A stretch of 64,000 nt of DNA from Lonicera japonica (taxonomy: Eukaryota > Streptophyta > Magnoliopsida > Dipsacales > Caprifoliaceae): NCBI GenBank assembly GCA_021464415.1, contig CM038471.1, positions 77,916,414 through 77,980,413 of the forward strand. The letters run 5' to 3'. The position numbers were made by a program, and so were the translations under genes. Positions 35,444-48,500 of the stretch are shown in pieces. The notes beneath the pieces are model-generated. The model was given only the letters and a program-made list of their open reading frames with translations, was not told the origin of the DNA and ran no database searches. How positions within the stretch are numbered: the first letter of the stretch is position 1; every line of letters starts with the position of its first letter.

Positions 35444-36240
35444 TGACATATAGCTAAATATATGGGGGCAAAAGTTAAATGATCCAAAAAAGATAAAATC
35501 TATACTTAAACCCCCTCAAACAATTACCTTTTTTCACTTTGCCCCCTAAAAGAGAAAAAATTCAACCCTACAACCCCTCAAACTATTGACCCAAAAATAT
35601 CGCCATTAATTATTAGCGGAATTAGGACATTTAGACAAACAACTGATTGTTGACCAATTTAACTATTATAAACTTAGATCTAGGAGAAATCTAAATTTTG
35701 AGTCTTACTAAAAGAATTTAGGGAGATTTTTGATATTTGTTGTTAAATAGAGAGAATTAAACTTTTCTTTTCTAAAATACTATACAACAAAAGTGTCAGA
35801 ATTTAATACTCCCTCCGTCTCAATTTAATTGTCACACTTTGAAAAATTAAAAATTAAAGAGATATAATGATTATTTTAAAAGAAAATATTTATTTTCAAA
35901 AATATCTTTTATTTTTTTTCTCATAAAAAAGGTGACAGAATTTAAAATAAAAAAAATGTAAGAAGTTTAAAGGATAATATTAAAAATAAAAATGTTATTA
36001 TAATTAATGATATATTAAATGTGAAAAATGAATAATTATTTTTGAATATTTATAAATAAAATAATAGAATAGTAGAAGATTAAATTGGAACGGAGGTACT
36101 AGTTAAGGGGTTCAGAAGTTGCCCTCAAAAACGGATTATCTTCCTTCTCTTTTCGTCAGAGAGAATCAACAACCAGCGCCCATCAAACCGTAAATTCCCG
36201 CTCCCCCTTTACCGTTCCTACTTTTTCACACGATCACAAA
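35444..36240. other. Region upstream of the esterase gene
   Basis: AT-rich. CTCCCTCCGTCTCAATTTAA (about 35811-35830) and, near 36085, TTAAATTGGAACGGAGGTAC form inverted ends of a probable Stowaway-type MITE (about 35810-36100). The promoter of the esterase lies to its right. Confidence 0.55.
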
Positions 36241-36250
36241 TATATATAAG
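36241..36250 (+). promoter_or_regulatory. TATA box of the DUF676 esterase gene
   Basis: TATATATAAG lies 167 bp before the CDS ATG at 36408, giving a leader of about 135 bases that contains an upstream ATG (36299). Confidence 0.6.
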
Positions 36251-36298
36251 CTTTAAAAAGCTTTGTTTTTCTTTCCCTTTTCATCAACTTTACTCCAC

Positions 36299-36523
36299 AT
36301 GCCATTAACCCGCAGTTCCTTCATTTCAGAAAAACCTAACATTCTTAATCACACTGTTTCTCTCACGAAAAACCTCCACAATCCTCAGCTGAATCGATAC
36401 ACCACGCATGATCGCCGCTGCAAAATCTCCGTTAGGAACCCTAGATTCGGCAATAGTGAGACCGGAGGACCGATTTCCCCGTGGAGTGTTGTTGTTAAAT
36501 TTAGGTTTTGGATTGAGATCTAG
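36299..36523 (+). other. Upstream ORF overlapping the esterase start
   Basis: The ATG at 36299 opens a 74-codon frame that ends at 36523, out of frame with the esterase ATG at 36408. If transcription starts about 30 bp after the TATA box, this uORF is in the leader and could lower translation of the main frame. The peptide is Arg/Ser/Asn-rich with no recognised motif. Confidence 0.5.
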
Positions 36524-39500
36524 CGGGGGATTGTGTAGGTTGTCTTTTGATCGGAGTAGTGAGATGGAATTGGTTCGGAAATTGAGAAGGGGGGGATGCT
36601 TTGTGGGGAAGAGGAAAGGGCAAAAGATGGAGGTGGCGTCTATTGTTAATGGAGATGGTGTTGATGCGGCACCAGAACACCTTGTGATCATGGTTAATGG
36701 TATCATTGGAAGGTATAATTTCATAATAATTTAAATATTTATATATACTTATATCTGAGAGTCCGTATTTTTTTTTTATTTTTTAACGTTCGCTGAACAC
36801 TGAATGCTGAACACTAGGGCAAGTTTTTTTTTTTAACCTTTGATTGCCGAATGCTGAGTGCTAAATGCTCAATCCACGCTCTGGAAATCCTGTTGTTTTT
36901 TATTCTGAACGAGACTCTGAATTTTTGAAGTGTTTGTATAAAACAATGGTTTAAAATTCAACATTAAGCATTCAGCGGAGCTGATGCCTCTTAATGCTGA
37001 ATGCTTAGTCTTAAAAAAATAGCTGTTAACCTCTTAATAATTTTAAAAAACAAATGGCTCATTGCACATTTGAATGATTAATACTCTCTCATTAAGCATT
37101 CAGAGGCAAAAACGAACACCTTAATGCTGAATAGATGGCATTGTACAATTTTATGCGTATTATTGTTACATGTATCAATAGCTAACGAAGGAAAAAGATA
37201 GGGGCACACTTGGAATACAATTTCATTAATGTATAAGGGGTATTGAGTCTCCTAACTCCTAAGCGGCTAAGCCTAATACTGTAAGAAAGAAAGCATTATG
37301 AAATTTTTTGGGAGATGTATGAAGCCTGGCTAAGGATTTACATACGAGGCCTTGCTGTCGCCTTCAAGTGGAGGATCTTCTTTCAGAGGTTAAGATGTAG
37401 GAATGGTGCTTGTTTCTCTCCTCTTAATGTTGAATTGGATTAAAATTAACCTTTGAGTTTTAAGAGGAGAGACCTGTGCTGAAGGCTTAATTTCACCTTA
37501 GTATAAGTTTATTCCAATGGTGCTTCTGTTCTTTTTATTCATTAACTATTGACATATATCATAATAAAAAGGTTGAAGTTGTAAAATGACATCTATTCAG
37601 CATTCAAAGTCCAATAAAATCAAATACATTTTTCAGATGATCCATTAGACAAACATATGGAGTTCAGTATTCCCTATTCAACATTCAGAGGTTAAAATAA
37701 ATAAATCTAATGGTGTGTTTCTACTTCTATGCGTAAACTCTGCAATTTTGAATTTTGTGATTTTTGCTTTTTCACAGATTTGTGTTTATAACACTTCATG
37801 TAGATTTGGAGGAGGGAATGGAAATGGAAGGGTAAATTAGTCGGATGAAATGAAATGAAAAGGATTAAGTTTAATTTTATTGTTCTTTGGCCAATATCCT
37901 TATAGCATAGTGTAATGATGGCTGGCATAAAGGTTGGATGGGGAGGGGTCAGTAGCTTAAGAGGAGGAGGGGGGGGGGGGGGGGTTAGGGGAGAAATGGA
38001 ATGGAAATAACTCTTGTTTGGGTAGAAAGAAAAAGAGAAAGGGCTTGTTTGGTTGCTCTCTTTTTTTTTTTTCTCAAAATTTTAAAAACACAACTCAAAA
38101 CCAACTCTACTTTCACACTTCTCAAAATTTATTTCACTATACTTTCTCTCTCTAAATTTTTTTTTTTAAAACGCCATAACTTTAAATTCAAAAATCAAAA
38201 AATAATAAAAAATATATATTTAAAACCTACTCATCGAGATCTATAAAATAAGATCCATTGTGACTATTTTTTGAAATTTTTTATGCGTTTTTTTCATTGG
38301 TTGAAAAAAAGTTAAACAAAACCAAATTCACTTTTCAAAATAAAAACTATAACTCAAAACATTCAACCAAACACCAAATTTTTAAAAACTTATCTAGAAA
38401 ACTTATCTAGAAATATTAACCAAACAAGCCCAAAGAATGTGCTTTGATTTCTTACTTATATACCCTTGTGACATTAAATGATTATATAGGGTTAGGTTAA
38501 ATTCAGAGTACGGCAAAAAATTAATTAATTTGATTTCCTCTCCCTATCATCCCTCCTAATCTCAGAAGGAAACAAAATTGGGGAAGAGAGGGGATTGATG
38601 ATTTGTCCCATTTCTCCTGTTTCATTTCCATTACCCCTAAAAAATCTATCCATGTAATTAATAATTACTCTTTTCCTCTTCCTTTCCTTTCAATTCCTTT
38701 AATCCAAAGGGATTGTAACAGTTAAGATGCTATATATTGTTATATGGAAAATATGAGTTTGTTGAGGATGTAATAGTGGCTATTCTTAAGTATAATTAGG
38801 TTCATTTTCTGATGATAAAGGTTATTTCTTATTCGTTATGACTTTGTTTAATTGAACTGATTTGAGTCTTATATCCGTTTTTAGCAATTTCGAACCATTT
38901 TCAAACTTAAAGAATTCCACCAAGTATTGGCTAGGAAAGGATTTTGCAATGAAAAAAGCTACAAGACTTTTGCCTACAACTGTTAGGATTCCGTTCTAAT
39001 ACATGCCAAATCATTGTCATGACTTTACTCACATCTTAATATATCTTGGGCTCGACTTATGTCTAAGCGTAAAATCATGGTGACCTTTATCCGCCTCACA
39101 TCCTCCATCGTCTGGTGTAATCTTTTTAGCCCTACTTTTGTTTTAATACAATCTCTCAAGTTTAATTTTCTTAGTACTGATGCTTCATGGGGATGAGAAA
39201 GTCATAACTTATGTAGTTATGTGCAGCGTTTGTTGTTTACAAGTTGGGAAGTGTTCACGTGTGTCTAATGAGTATCTATAGTTATTTATTTTTCTAAATT
39301 CCTGCTCATCTCTAAATTTATTGTTCTTATTAAATTATAAATGCATAGTATATGAACTGTATACACAAAATAGCAATAATTAAGTAACTAATTATCTGTT
39401 ATAGATACATAGAAGTATGAATACATATCCGAGAGATCGGTATCCACATTGGATTTGCATCCTTGGGTATCCATGAGGTGCTTATGTGGCCTCTGTATCT

Positions 39501-42500
39501 AATGCAGAGGTAAAAAATTATGTCGTAACACCCGGCCTAGTTACCTGGTGGTAGGCGGATTTGGCTCTCAGTCTCAATATTAGGTTGTGATGAACCATTC
39601 ATTACCTAAGAGCATCTCCAATGCAAAAATGAATTGGATACTTCCAAACGATGACACGTAAGCATGTCTTTCCTACGTGGCATAAAAAAAGTCTCTTGAC
39701 GGATAAGTTTTTATTTTTAAAAAACATCTCCAATGTTATTATTAAAGAGATTGTCTATTAAGAAATTCATGAAAAAAATTAATAAATTTTATATGCAACA
39801 TGCATCTTGCTTGATAAGTCTCAATCGTTACATTTAAATCATATAATTTTAATGAAAAACCGGTTTATAAAATAAAAGTTCAATTATTTAAAAGCTTAAA
39901 AACGAAAAGTAGGTAGACAAAAGAGATGACTTGGCAATAAGACACTATTTAAGAGACCCTCTCAAACCTTGATGGTCTCTTAGACAGTGTCTTAATGCCA
40001 AGTCACCTTCACAATATCTATTCTCATTTTTGGCTAGTCCTTGATGGTCATTATTGGTGGTTGCATTGGAGAGTATTTCTTTGGTTCCTTATCTATGCAT
40101 CCTATGTGGCCTCTCGTTTTTATCCAATTCTTGGCATTGGAGATGTTGTAATACATAGAACTAGTTGTGAACCCGCACGATGCGCGGGCGATTTTAAAAG
40201 CGTTGATATATAATGCATATATCATACAAAAATATCTTGCTCATGCATTACAAACGATTTCGAGTTAATGGAAATATTACTAATGACTAAGGTAAAGTCT
40301 GGTGCAAAAATTGGTTTACTTGGAACAAATTCTAAAAGCTCTCATATCTCACCCATGTCTCATTCGAATTGTTTAAACATGTTAGTGGTAAAGCTTTCCT
40401 TAATAATGCAAATAACAATTTGATAGAAATTCTGAGAAACAAAACAATTTGATTACTCAAAGCCATCTACTCATGAAACATATTTAAAAATTGTTTAAGG
40501 ACTTTATAAATATTAGAATTTAATTTCAAAAAATTAGAAATTACTCCAAAAAAGTAATCATCTACGTGATATAAAATTTAATATAATGAATATATTAATA
40601 GATATTAAGAAGAAAAGCTTTTAAAACTGTAGGCATATATAACAAAATGTGAAAGCATACTCCTCGTTGTATAAGTTCAATACTAATGTAAATTTTGGAA
40701 AATTGGTCACATAATTTTCCAAACGATTTGATTTATATTGTTCATCTCCTAATAGATGAATAAAATGGATGTAACAATAGAAAATAAACTTCGAAGACTT
40801 CAAATTATAATTGAAAAAACAAAAATGAAAGAGATTATGCATATAGAGTTATACACACAATGCACGCCACGCACGTTAAAAGACAATTTAAACTACATGA
40901 AATAATTCGTTAACTACAAATTTGATAATTATTCGTTAATTACAAATTTGGTAGAAATTAGGTTTCGAATACGTAATGCAATCCATTCGTAATTAATTAA
41001 CTTTTTTCATTTCAAACTAAACTGAATACATATATATATTCAAAAAAATTCTACCGTCAGTTGACATAAAGAATTAATTAAATTTGGGTGGGATGTCTTA
41101 GATGGACTTAATACTACCAATACACCCGTGTACTTACAATAAAACATCATTATGGTCTAAAATAGATACTGTAACTTTAAATGGCTTAAGAATGAAGATA
41201 ATTAAGAGTGATTAAGTGAACAGGGAAGAGAGGAGAGAGGATTTTAATACATGAAAGAGTGGCTACACATCAATCACAGTAACAAAACAACAAATTCGTT
41301 AAAAAAATCGAGCAAATAATTACGAAAACTTGACATTGAACCAAATATAATTTGAAGATAAGGAGATAACCATAATAAAAAGTTGCGTCTACCAAGATTC
41401 CATACCGTCTTTAAGAGAGTTGAAGTTGACGTACATAACCATGACAGAGTGAGCAAACCCTAGAGGCGTAGTGGCAGTTGAGTACAGAGGCTCGGCTCTT
41501 GAACTGGGAGAAGGCATTAAGTGGAAAATGCACCTTTATCATCAAATAGCAGACAAAGACAGTCAAAAGATGGGCAACCCAATCATATGAATAATAAATT
41601 TTGTATAAGCAATGGAAAGAAACATAACATGTTAAAACAAATTAAGGGTAAACTGATGAATAAAAAAATAATGTAGAAATACTACAAATTGGAGGGTACA
41701 ACATATTGAAAAAGTATCCTAAATTTTGAATTCACATGAAACAAAGGACTACGCAACTCCCTTAGCTTCAATATCTTTTATGGCATTTAACTGAACAACT
41801 GATATGCATCCTACCAAACCCATCAAAATTAATGAATGAAATCAAGTGATTGAAGATACATATACGAATAAAACTATCTAATCACTAACAAAAAACCAAA
41901 ATTCCTAAATGCTTTTGTTAAAGAAGGAAAACAGTTTAAAAAAAAAGATTGTAAAAACATAAAAATAGATGCATAAACAGAATAATACAAATTCATCATT
42001 CTAAGTGAAGAAAGAATAACATTTATGGATCTGATGAATAGTTTTTTTCATGTTCATTGCTTCATTTTGCTTTCCCCTCTTGAAAAATCTTACTGTTTAA
42101 AACTTTAAATCTATAAATTTCTTGTAGTAGGTTAAAGACCATTACAGAGCATATGTTCGACATCAAGAAGAATAAACAACATTAGATAAACAAATCAAGC
42201 ACCATAAACAAAATTAGAAGAGGTATAATGAAGGAAAAATAATTGGACCAAAGGTCATAGGAAAGTGATATGATATTAAGGGAAGAAGAAAGAAGAGTAA
42301 TGCTAATTTGTATCAAACTCAAAGTCCTACAAATCAAATTGGAGCACAACAATAAATAATGAATAACGGCGAAAAACGTATTGAAGTCTCACTAAACTAT
42401 TGAAACGTGATATTGGTATAATTTCATAGAGGATACGAAACGGGAAAGGTAAATAGAATACGTATTAAGAGATAAAGGAAGAATTAAGAACTTACATATT

Positions 42501-45500
42501 GAAGAAGAACCAATAGATCGAGGTGAGATTGAGGGTAGAAGATTCGGTTTTCTAGGGTTTCTCAAATAATTTAATAAATTGGTGAAACTTTCTACAACTC
42601 ATGTAGGGAAGGGCAGATCAATGACCTTCAATTGGTATTGTGATGAAAGGAGAATCGATTAAGAAGAAGAAGAAGAATGAGGGAGAACAACCGTCTCGTA
42701 CATTGGGTTGAGAGACAAAGAAAGAAGCGTCGCTCTCTACAATTTCGGAACGATTAATAAAAGGCAAAGACTGTTCCGAACGCGAATAGAGAAACCGACC
42801 AAGAAAATAGGGGAATGAAAGCAACGATTGTGAATAGATACATAACTGCCTTAATTAATTAGCGATCATACACGTGGCAAAAAAAAGATGAGACACTTGT
42901 CATAAAAACGAAGAAAAGGCTTCCGTTTTACTTATATACTATAGATATAATGATGACGGTGATGAAGGCAAGTATGACAACAAAAACAACAATGAAAAAT
43001 AAAATCAAAATGGAGGGATGAAAGGATAAAAATGAAGAGAACCCCAAAAAAGGATTACAGTTGTTTTTTAAGAATGGAAAAATAAAATCATATCGAAGAC
43101 CAGTTTTTTGTATAGTAAGATTATAGTTGGTAAATGGTTTGTAAGAAATGCATCTGCTTGCATCTATACTTACTTGCAGTATATGTTCAGTGCCGCAGAT
43201 TGGAGATATGCTGCTGAACAGTTTGTGAAGAGGCTTCCTGATAAAGTTATTGTTCACTGTAAGTGCTCTTTTTCGTCAGCCCCTTCTATTGCATTTGATG
43301 ATTCTAGAAAATCCTACAGGGCTGTAATTAATATCTGTGTTTTCATTTGTAGTAAGATCGTTGCATTTTGCAATTATTAGGTAAGAAGTCATCTCGTTAG
43401 GGTTGATATATTTAGAGCTTGAGAATATTTTTTAATGCCAATTTTATATAACTCCACTAACTTTTGTAGTCCACAGTTCATGCACACACGTGTGTATATA
43501 TATTGATTCTCTGACTATTTAGTTTGCAACATTTCAAGGAATGCCTATAAAGTTTTGTTTCAGAATGCCCATGCCCAAACCGTTGGAAAATGATTGAAAG
43601 CACTACTAATCTCTTTGAGAACTTGGACAACAGATTAGTAATCTGGTGAAATATTCTATTATTTTTTCGATTTCCATGGAATAAAAATCTTTGGGTGGCG
43701 GGTTAGAAATTTTTTCCGCAAAAAATAAAAAAAGGATGGAGAACATCTCACCAATCACTAATTTTTTCCCAACTTCGCGTAGAAATTGGTAGTGTTGTCA
43801 TTCATTTTTCAACTTTTTATCAAATGGACCCTATGAGATCTGAATTTGGTTTTTTTTTTGAATAATAGCTGTTGCGATACCTGTTAGTAATAAAAGAAAG
43901 GAAAAGCTAAAAGGATGAAATGGAAACGAAAAAAACCACAGACATCATGTTGGAAACTGTCACCGGGGGGGGGGGGTGTATTTTTCATGCTGCTTCTGCT
44001 GTCTTATGTCTTCCTTCTTTAATTGTTTGTTTTTCTTTTAATTCTTCAGGCGCTGTCTTTTCAATTGATATTAGAGCATAACTTTATCCACGTACTCACT
44101 CTACAGACTTCGGCCTCACGTGATTTCATTTGGAACACATGATCTCTCGTTATGAGCATAACCAAGCCTCCTCTTTCCCTCGTAGTAGAAAACATCAAGG
44201 CCATTGCACACCCCCTCTCTATATCAAGTTGTTTTCATGATAGGAGCTCTTTATGTGACGACTCGGGCTCCGACCCTAGCAAGATATTGTCCGCTTTGGG
44301 TGGCTCCACTCTAGCTCCAACTAGGTAGCCCTTTCCCGCAGGGTTTTGTTCTTGGCAGGTGCACCCATGGCAACCTCCAAAAGGCCTCCTACTAGTGGAA
44401 ATCCTTGGGTGCACATATAAGGTACTTAAAGTTTCCCCCACATTCCGATCCCGACCATGGGGACCGTCGCCCTCGTCGGCACAACGTACTCTGTGGGGTC
44501 CGCTCTGATATCATTTGTGATGACCCAGGCTCCGACCCTAGCAAGATATTGTCCGCTTTGGGTGGCTCCACTCTAGCTCCAACTAGGTAGCCCTTTCTTG
44601 CATGGTTTTGTTCTTGGTAAGTGCACCCATGGCAACCCCCAAAAGGCCTCCTACTAGTGGAAACCCCTTGGGTGCACATATAAGGCACTTAAAGTTTCCC
44701 CCACATTCCGATGTGGGACATTACACTTTAGGTTTGTAGAGGTCATGTCACATGTGCTTTTCCGATTTCTGCCCCTTTCTCAGTTTAACTTCTCTTATTG
44801 ATCTTTAGTTCTTTACATGATGTTTCATTACATTCTTAGAATCTCCATGTGATAGAATAAAAAATTTCATCACTGAATCTTGTTAAATACGCCATTCCTC
44901 CGTCCTTATGTATTTTCTTGATTAGGTGGCTGACATTTAATTGAAGGTTAGTTTTCTGGATGTATGTTCTTATCAACCAAAGCATATGTTGGTTCTCACT
45001 TGATTTTTTTGGAGCAGGCAGTCAGTGCAATTCTTCGAGGTTGACTTTTGATGGCGTAGACCGGATGGGTGAGAGGCTAGCTGAAGAGGTATCTTGGCAA
45101 AATATCATTTTTTTTAATAAGAAACTGAATATTATTATTATAACAAAAGAAGTACAGACGGAGGGAGGGAGGACAAGGAGTTCAACATCATAGCACAAAG
45201 TTCGAACAAGATAAAAGAAAGCTAAACTCCAAAAGACCCAGCACTCCCTTAAAACAGATTGCACATCATACAAAATACACAAAAGAACCCTAATCAAGAA
45301 GTACTAGCTCTCCAGTTGTGCTTGATGTCTTCCACTCCATAATTGGCGAAATGCTTGGTATTAGAAGCCCACAACGAAATGGGCCCATTCCTAGCTGTTG
45401 GATCAGACTGTGCAGAATGAGCCTGCGTAGTCTTCCTTGCCTTGTACTGGCAGTTGGTCTAAGGTGAAAAGAAGAAATAAATCACTCTTGGCTACGAAAA

Positions 45501-48500
45501 TTATTTCTTGATTAGGGATGGCAATTGCATATCATGGTCTTAATTAGGGATGGCAAAACGGGCAGACCCGGTGGGTTTTCTACTCGACCCGACCCTGGAG
45601 GGGCCTTTTTTTTTTATTCGGGATGGGTTCAGATTTTTCAATGTAAAACCCACCCCATGTTGGTTTCGGGTTTGCGCAAAGGAAACTCGTTGACCCACTC
45701 TGCCCAGAATATAATGCTTTGTTTTTCTTTAAATACCTGTGTAGCACTTTATAATTACGTGTCAGAACAGGAGTGTGGTTTCAGGTCCAAGCGTACATGT
45801 AAACGTGCAGTAGACAATAATTCTTAAACATGAAAATTCACTGAACTATGGATCTTATTTTAAATACTTAGAGAAACTCTACATTTAAACCTTTGTCGGT
45901 CTTATGATGCAGGTGGTGGATGTAATTAGATGTTGGCCTGATGTGAACAAGATCTCATTTGTCGCACATTCGTTAGGAGGCCTTGTTGCAAGGTATGCTA
46001 TTGGAAGGCTGTATGGAAACATTCTTGTTTCCTCTGGTCTGACTGGAAACTTCTCAAGCAAAGAGCATATGAATAATTTGGCACAATGCCAGCAACATTA
46101 TGAAGATAGAATTGCGGGTTTAGAACCAATGAACTTTATAACATTTGCAACCCCACATCTTGGTTCTAGGGGTAACAAACAGGTAAGACAATTTTTCTTG
46201 GGCAATTCTTTCTTTATATAATATTTATTTTTCTCAACCTTTCAATGAACTTATACTTGTACTATTTGGCATTTAAATATTTGCAATTTTTATGAAGTTT
46301 TAGACGTGGAACTTTTATGTGTAACGATGCTGCTTGAATATAGTGATGATACCTACTGTGTTCTTGATAATACTGAAATAAATATGTCATCACTATAACG
46401 ATCGATTGAGAACCATTTCAAGTGGTTCTTTTTCCTTAATTTCACTATACCAAATGAGAACCATTTAAGTGGTACCTACTGTGTTCTTAATTTGCATACT
46501 AAACGTTGGATTTGTGATGTCTTTTATCAAATCTCTCGGTTTCTAAGTTGCATCCCTTAAGTAGTTTGAGTGGGTTAGCCTAGTGGTAAAGGGACCCACC
46601 TGGATCAGGGGAGATCCCTGATTCGAGTCACACATGGGGTGGTGGGTTTCTTTTATTTGTTGTAAAGAAGGAAGAGACTTAGACCTTCCCTTCTTCTTCG
46701 TTTTTCCCTTCTTTTTTTTTTTGAAAAAAAAAAGTTGCATCCGTTAAGTAGGTACCTCTTGAATGGTTCTCATTCCTCCATATCTAATCTAATAGTATAT
46801 ATATAAAATGGGAGGAGTGAGAAGAATTTGTTGTGGGACTGCCACGTGTCAGTCATTAATGCATGAATTAATTAGCTACATTGTTAATCTCCTTTTTTTC
46901 TTTTCTAAACTAACTTTGTTAATCTCCTCGATTATTAATAAAGAGAAATATTTGTTCGCTTAATTAATCTTAACTTACATACCTAAAGAATTTACAAATT
47001 GGTGGATGTCTTTGTACTTTGATTATAATTTATTTTTACTATTATATTATAGATCAATTTGAATTTTTTTTCGACTTTATAAACAAAACGGTTTAAAATT
47101 TCTAATTCATTTGTAGAATTATAGTTGACAATTCTTTTTTGCAATAATTTTTGGTACAGGCACAATTTTTATTAAACCGCCCGTGCATAGCACGGGTTAT
47201 AATCTAGTCATCATTGTATACTTAGAGACATAGTTAAGATTGTTATTGGATCATTTCATATAAAAAAGATGTTCGTTGTGGCAGTGAAACTTACGAGGAT
47301 ACTGTATTTTATCTGCTTCAACAGCTTCCATTTCTTTGTGGACTTCCTTTCCTCGAAAGAAGTGCGTCTCAAACTGCACACTGGCTTGTTGGGAGATCTG
47401 GAAAGCATCTCTTCCTCACCGACAACGATGATGGGAGACCTCCCCTCCTCCTTGAAATGGTTAACGACTCAAAGGATCTTAAGTTCATGTTAGTACTCAA
47501 CTCTACTTATCCATAGATTGTCCTCACTAATAAAAAGCATATTTTTAGGGCGTTTTTGATAAAAAAAAAAAAAGTTGGAAATAATTGAAAACACTACTAA
47601 TTGATTTAAAAGCATGATTTTTTAGGGTGTGAGATGTTCTTGGTTTTTCCCGTGGAATTCAAATCTTTGGGTCACGGCTCATGGGTAAGAAAAAATTTCC
47701 ATTAAAAAAGAGAAAAAAATGGAGAACATCTTACCAACTTTTCATAGATTTAGCAGTGTTTTTAATCATTTTCCAACTTTGTTTTGTCAAATGGACCCTT
47801 ATTTTTATGTCTTGTCTGGTCACGGCATTATTTGGAACTTCTTTAGGTCAGCTTTACGCTCTTTTAAGCGTCGGACAGCATATGCTAATGCAAGCTATGA
47901 TCGTATCCTTTAATAAGTCGTAAGCATTTGGATTAAAGTATTTTTTTTTTTACCATGTGTGGTATATGTTTTATCTTTACTGATCATTAAGATGTGGTTG
48001 GGTGGAGAACATCATCAATCCGCCGTCAACATGAACTTCCGAAGGTTGAGTTTTTCCCATCTCTCAGAGTCTAATGAGAAGAAGATTTGCTGAAATGTTC
48101 TTTTACTTTTTGGGTTTTTCTTGGAATAAAATTCTTTGGGTGATGGGTAAGAAAAAATTTCCATGGAAAAAAAAGAAGAAAGATATAGAACATCTCATCA
48201 AATCAGTCATCTATTTTTCCAACTTCTAATAAAAATTATCGTTGTTTTTAATTATTTTCCAACATTTTATCAAACGGACCCTCGTTATGTTTTTGTCACT
48301 CTCATCTCATCTCATCTTGTCTAAATGAATAATTGAATATGCTTTTCCTAAATGTTCATTGTATTCCCTTTTTTTCTAGGCCCTCCTTCTTGTGAAGGAT
48401 GAGAAGTACCCCCATATTGTACACATTGAACGAGAAACAGCTGAAGACATCCAGAAGAAATCATCCTCCTTGGTGCAAACGCAAGTCATTGACTTGGAAG

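Noticed and set aside
36326..36724. 132-aa minus-strand ORF opposite esterase exon 1
   Set aside because: Antisense shadow of a coding exon with no domain.
44235..44688. Two similar minus-strand ORFs of 68 and 98 aa
   Set aside because: They are translations of the TRIM terminal repeats, not genes.
46565..46650. Possible tRNA gene
   Set aside because: Box A and box B are present, but a cloverleaf does not form and an A tail plus 18-bp TSD show a SINE.
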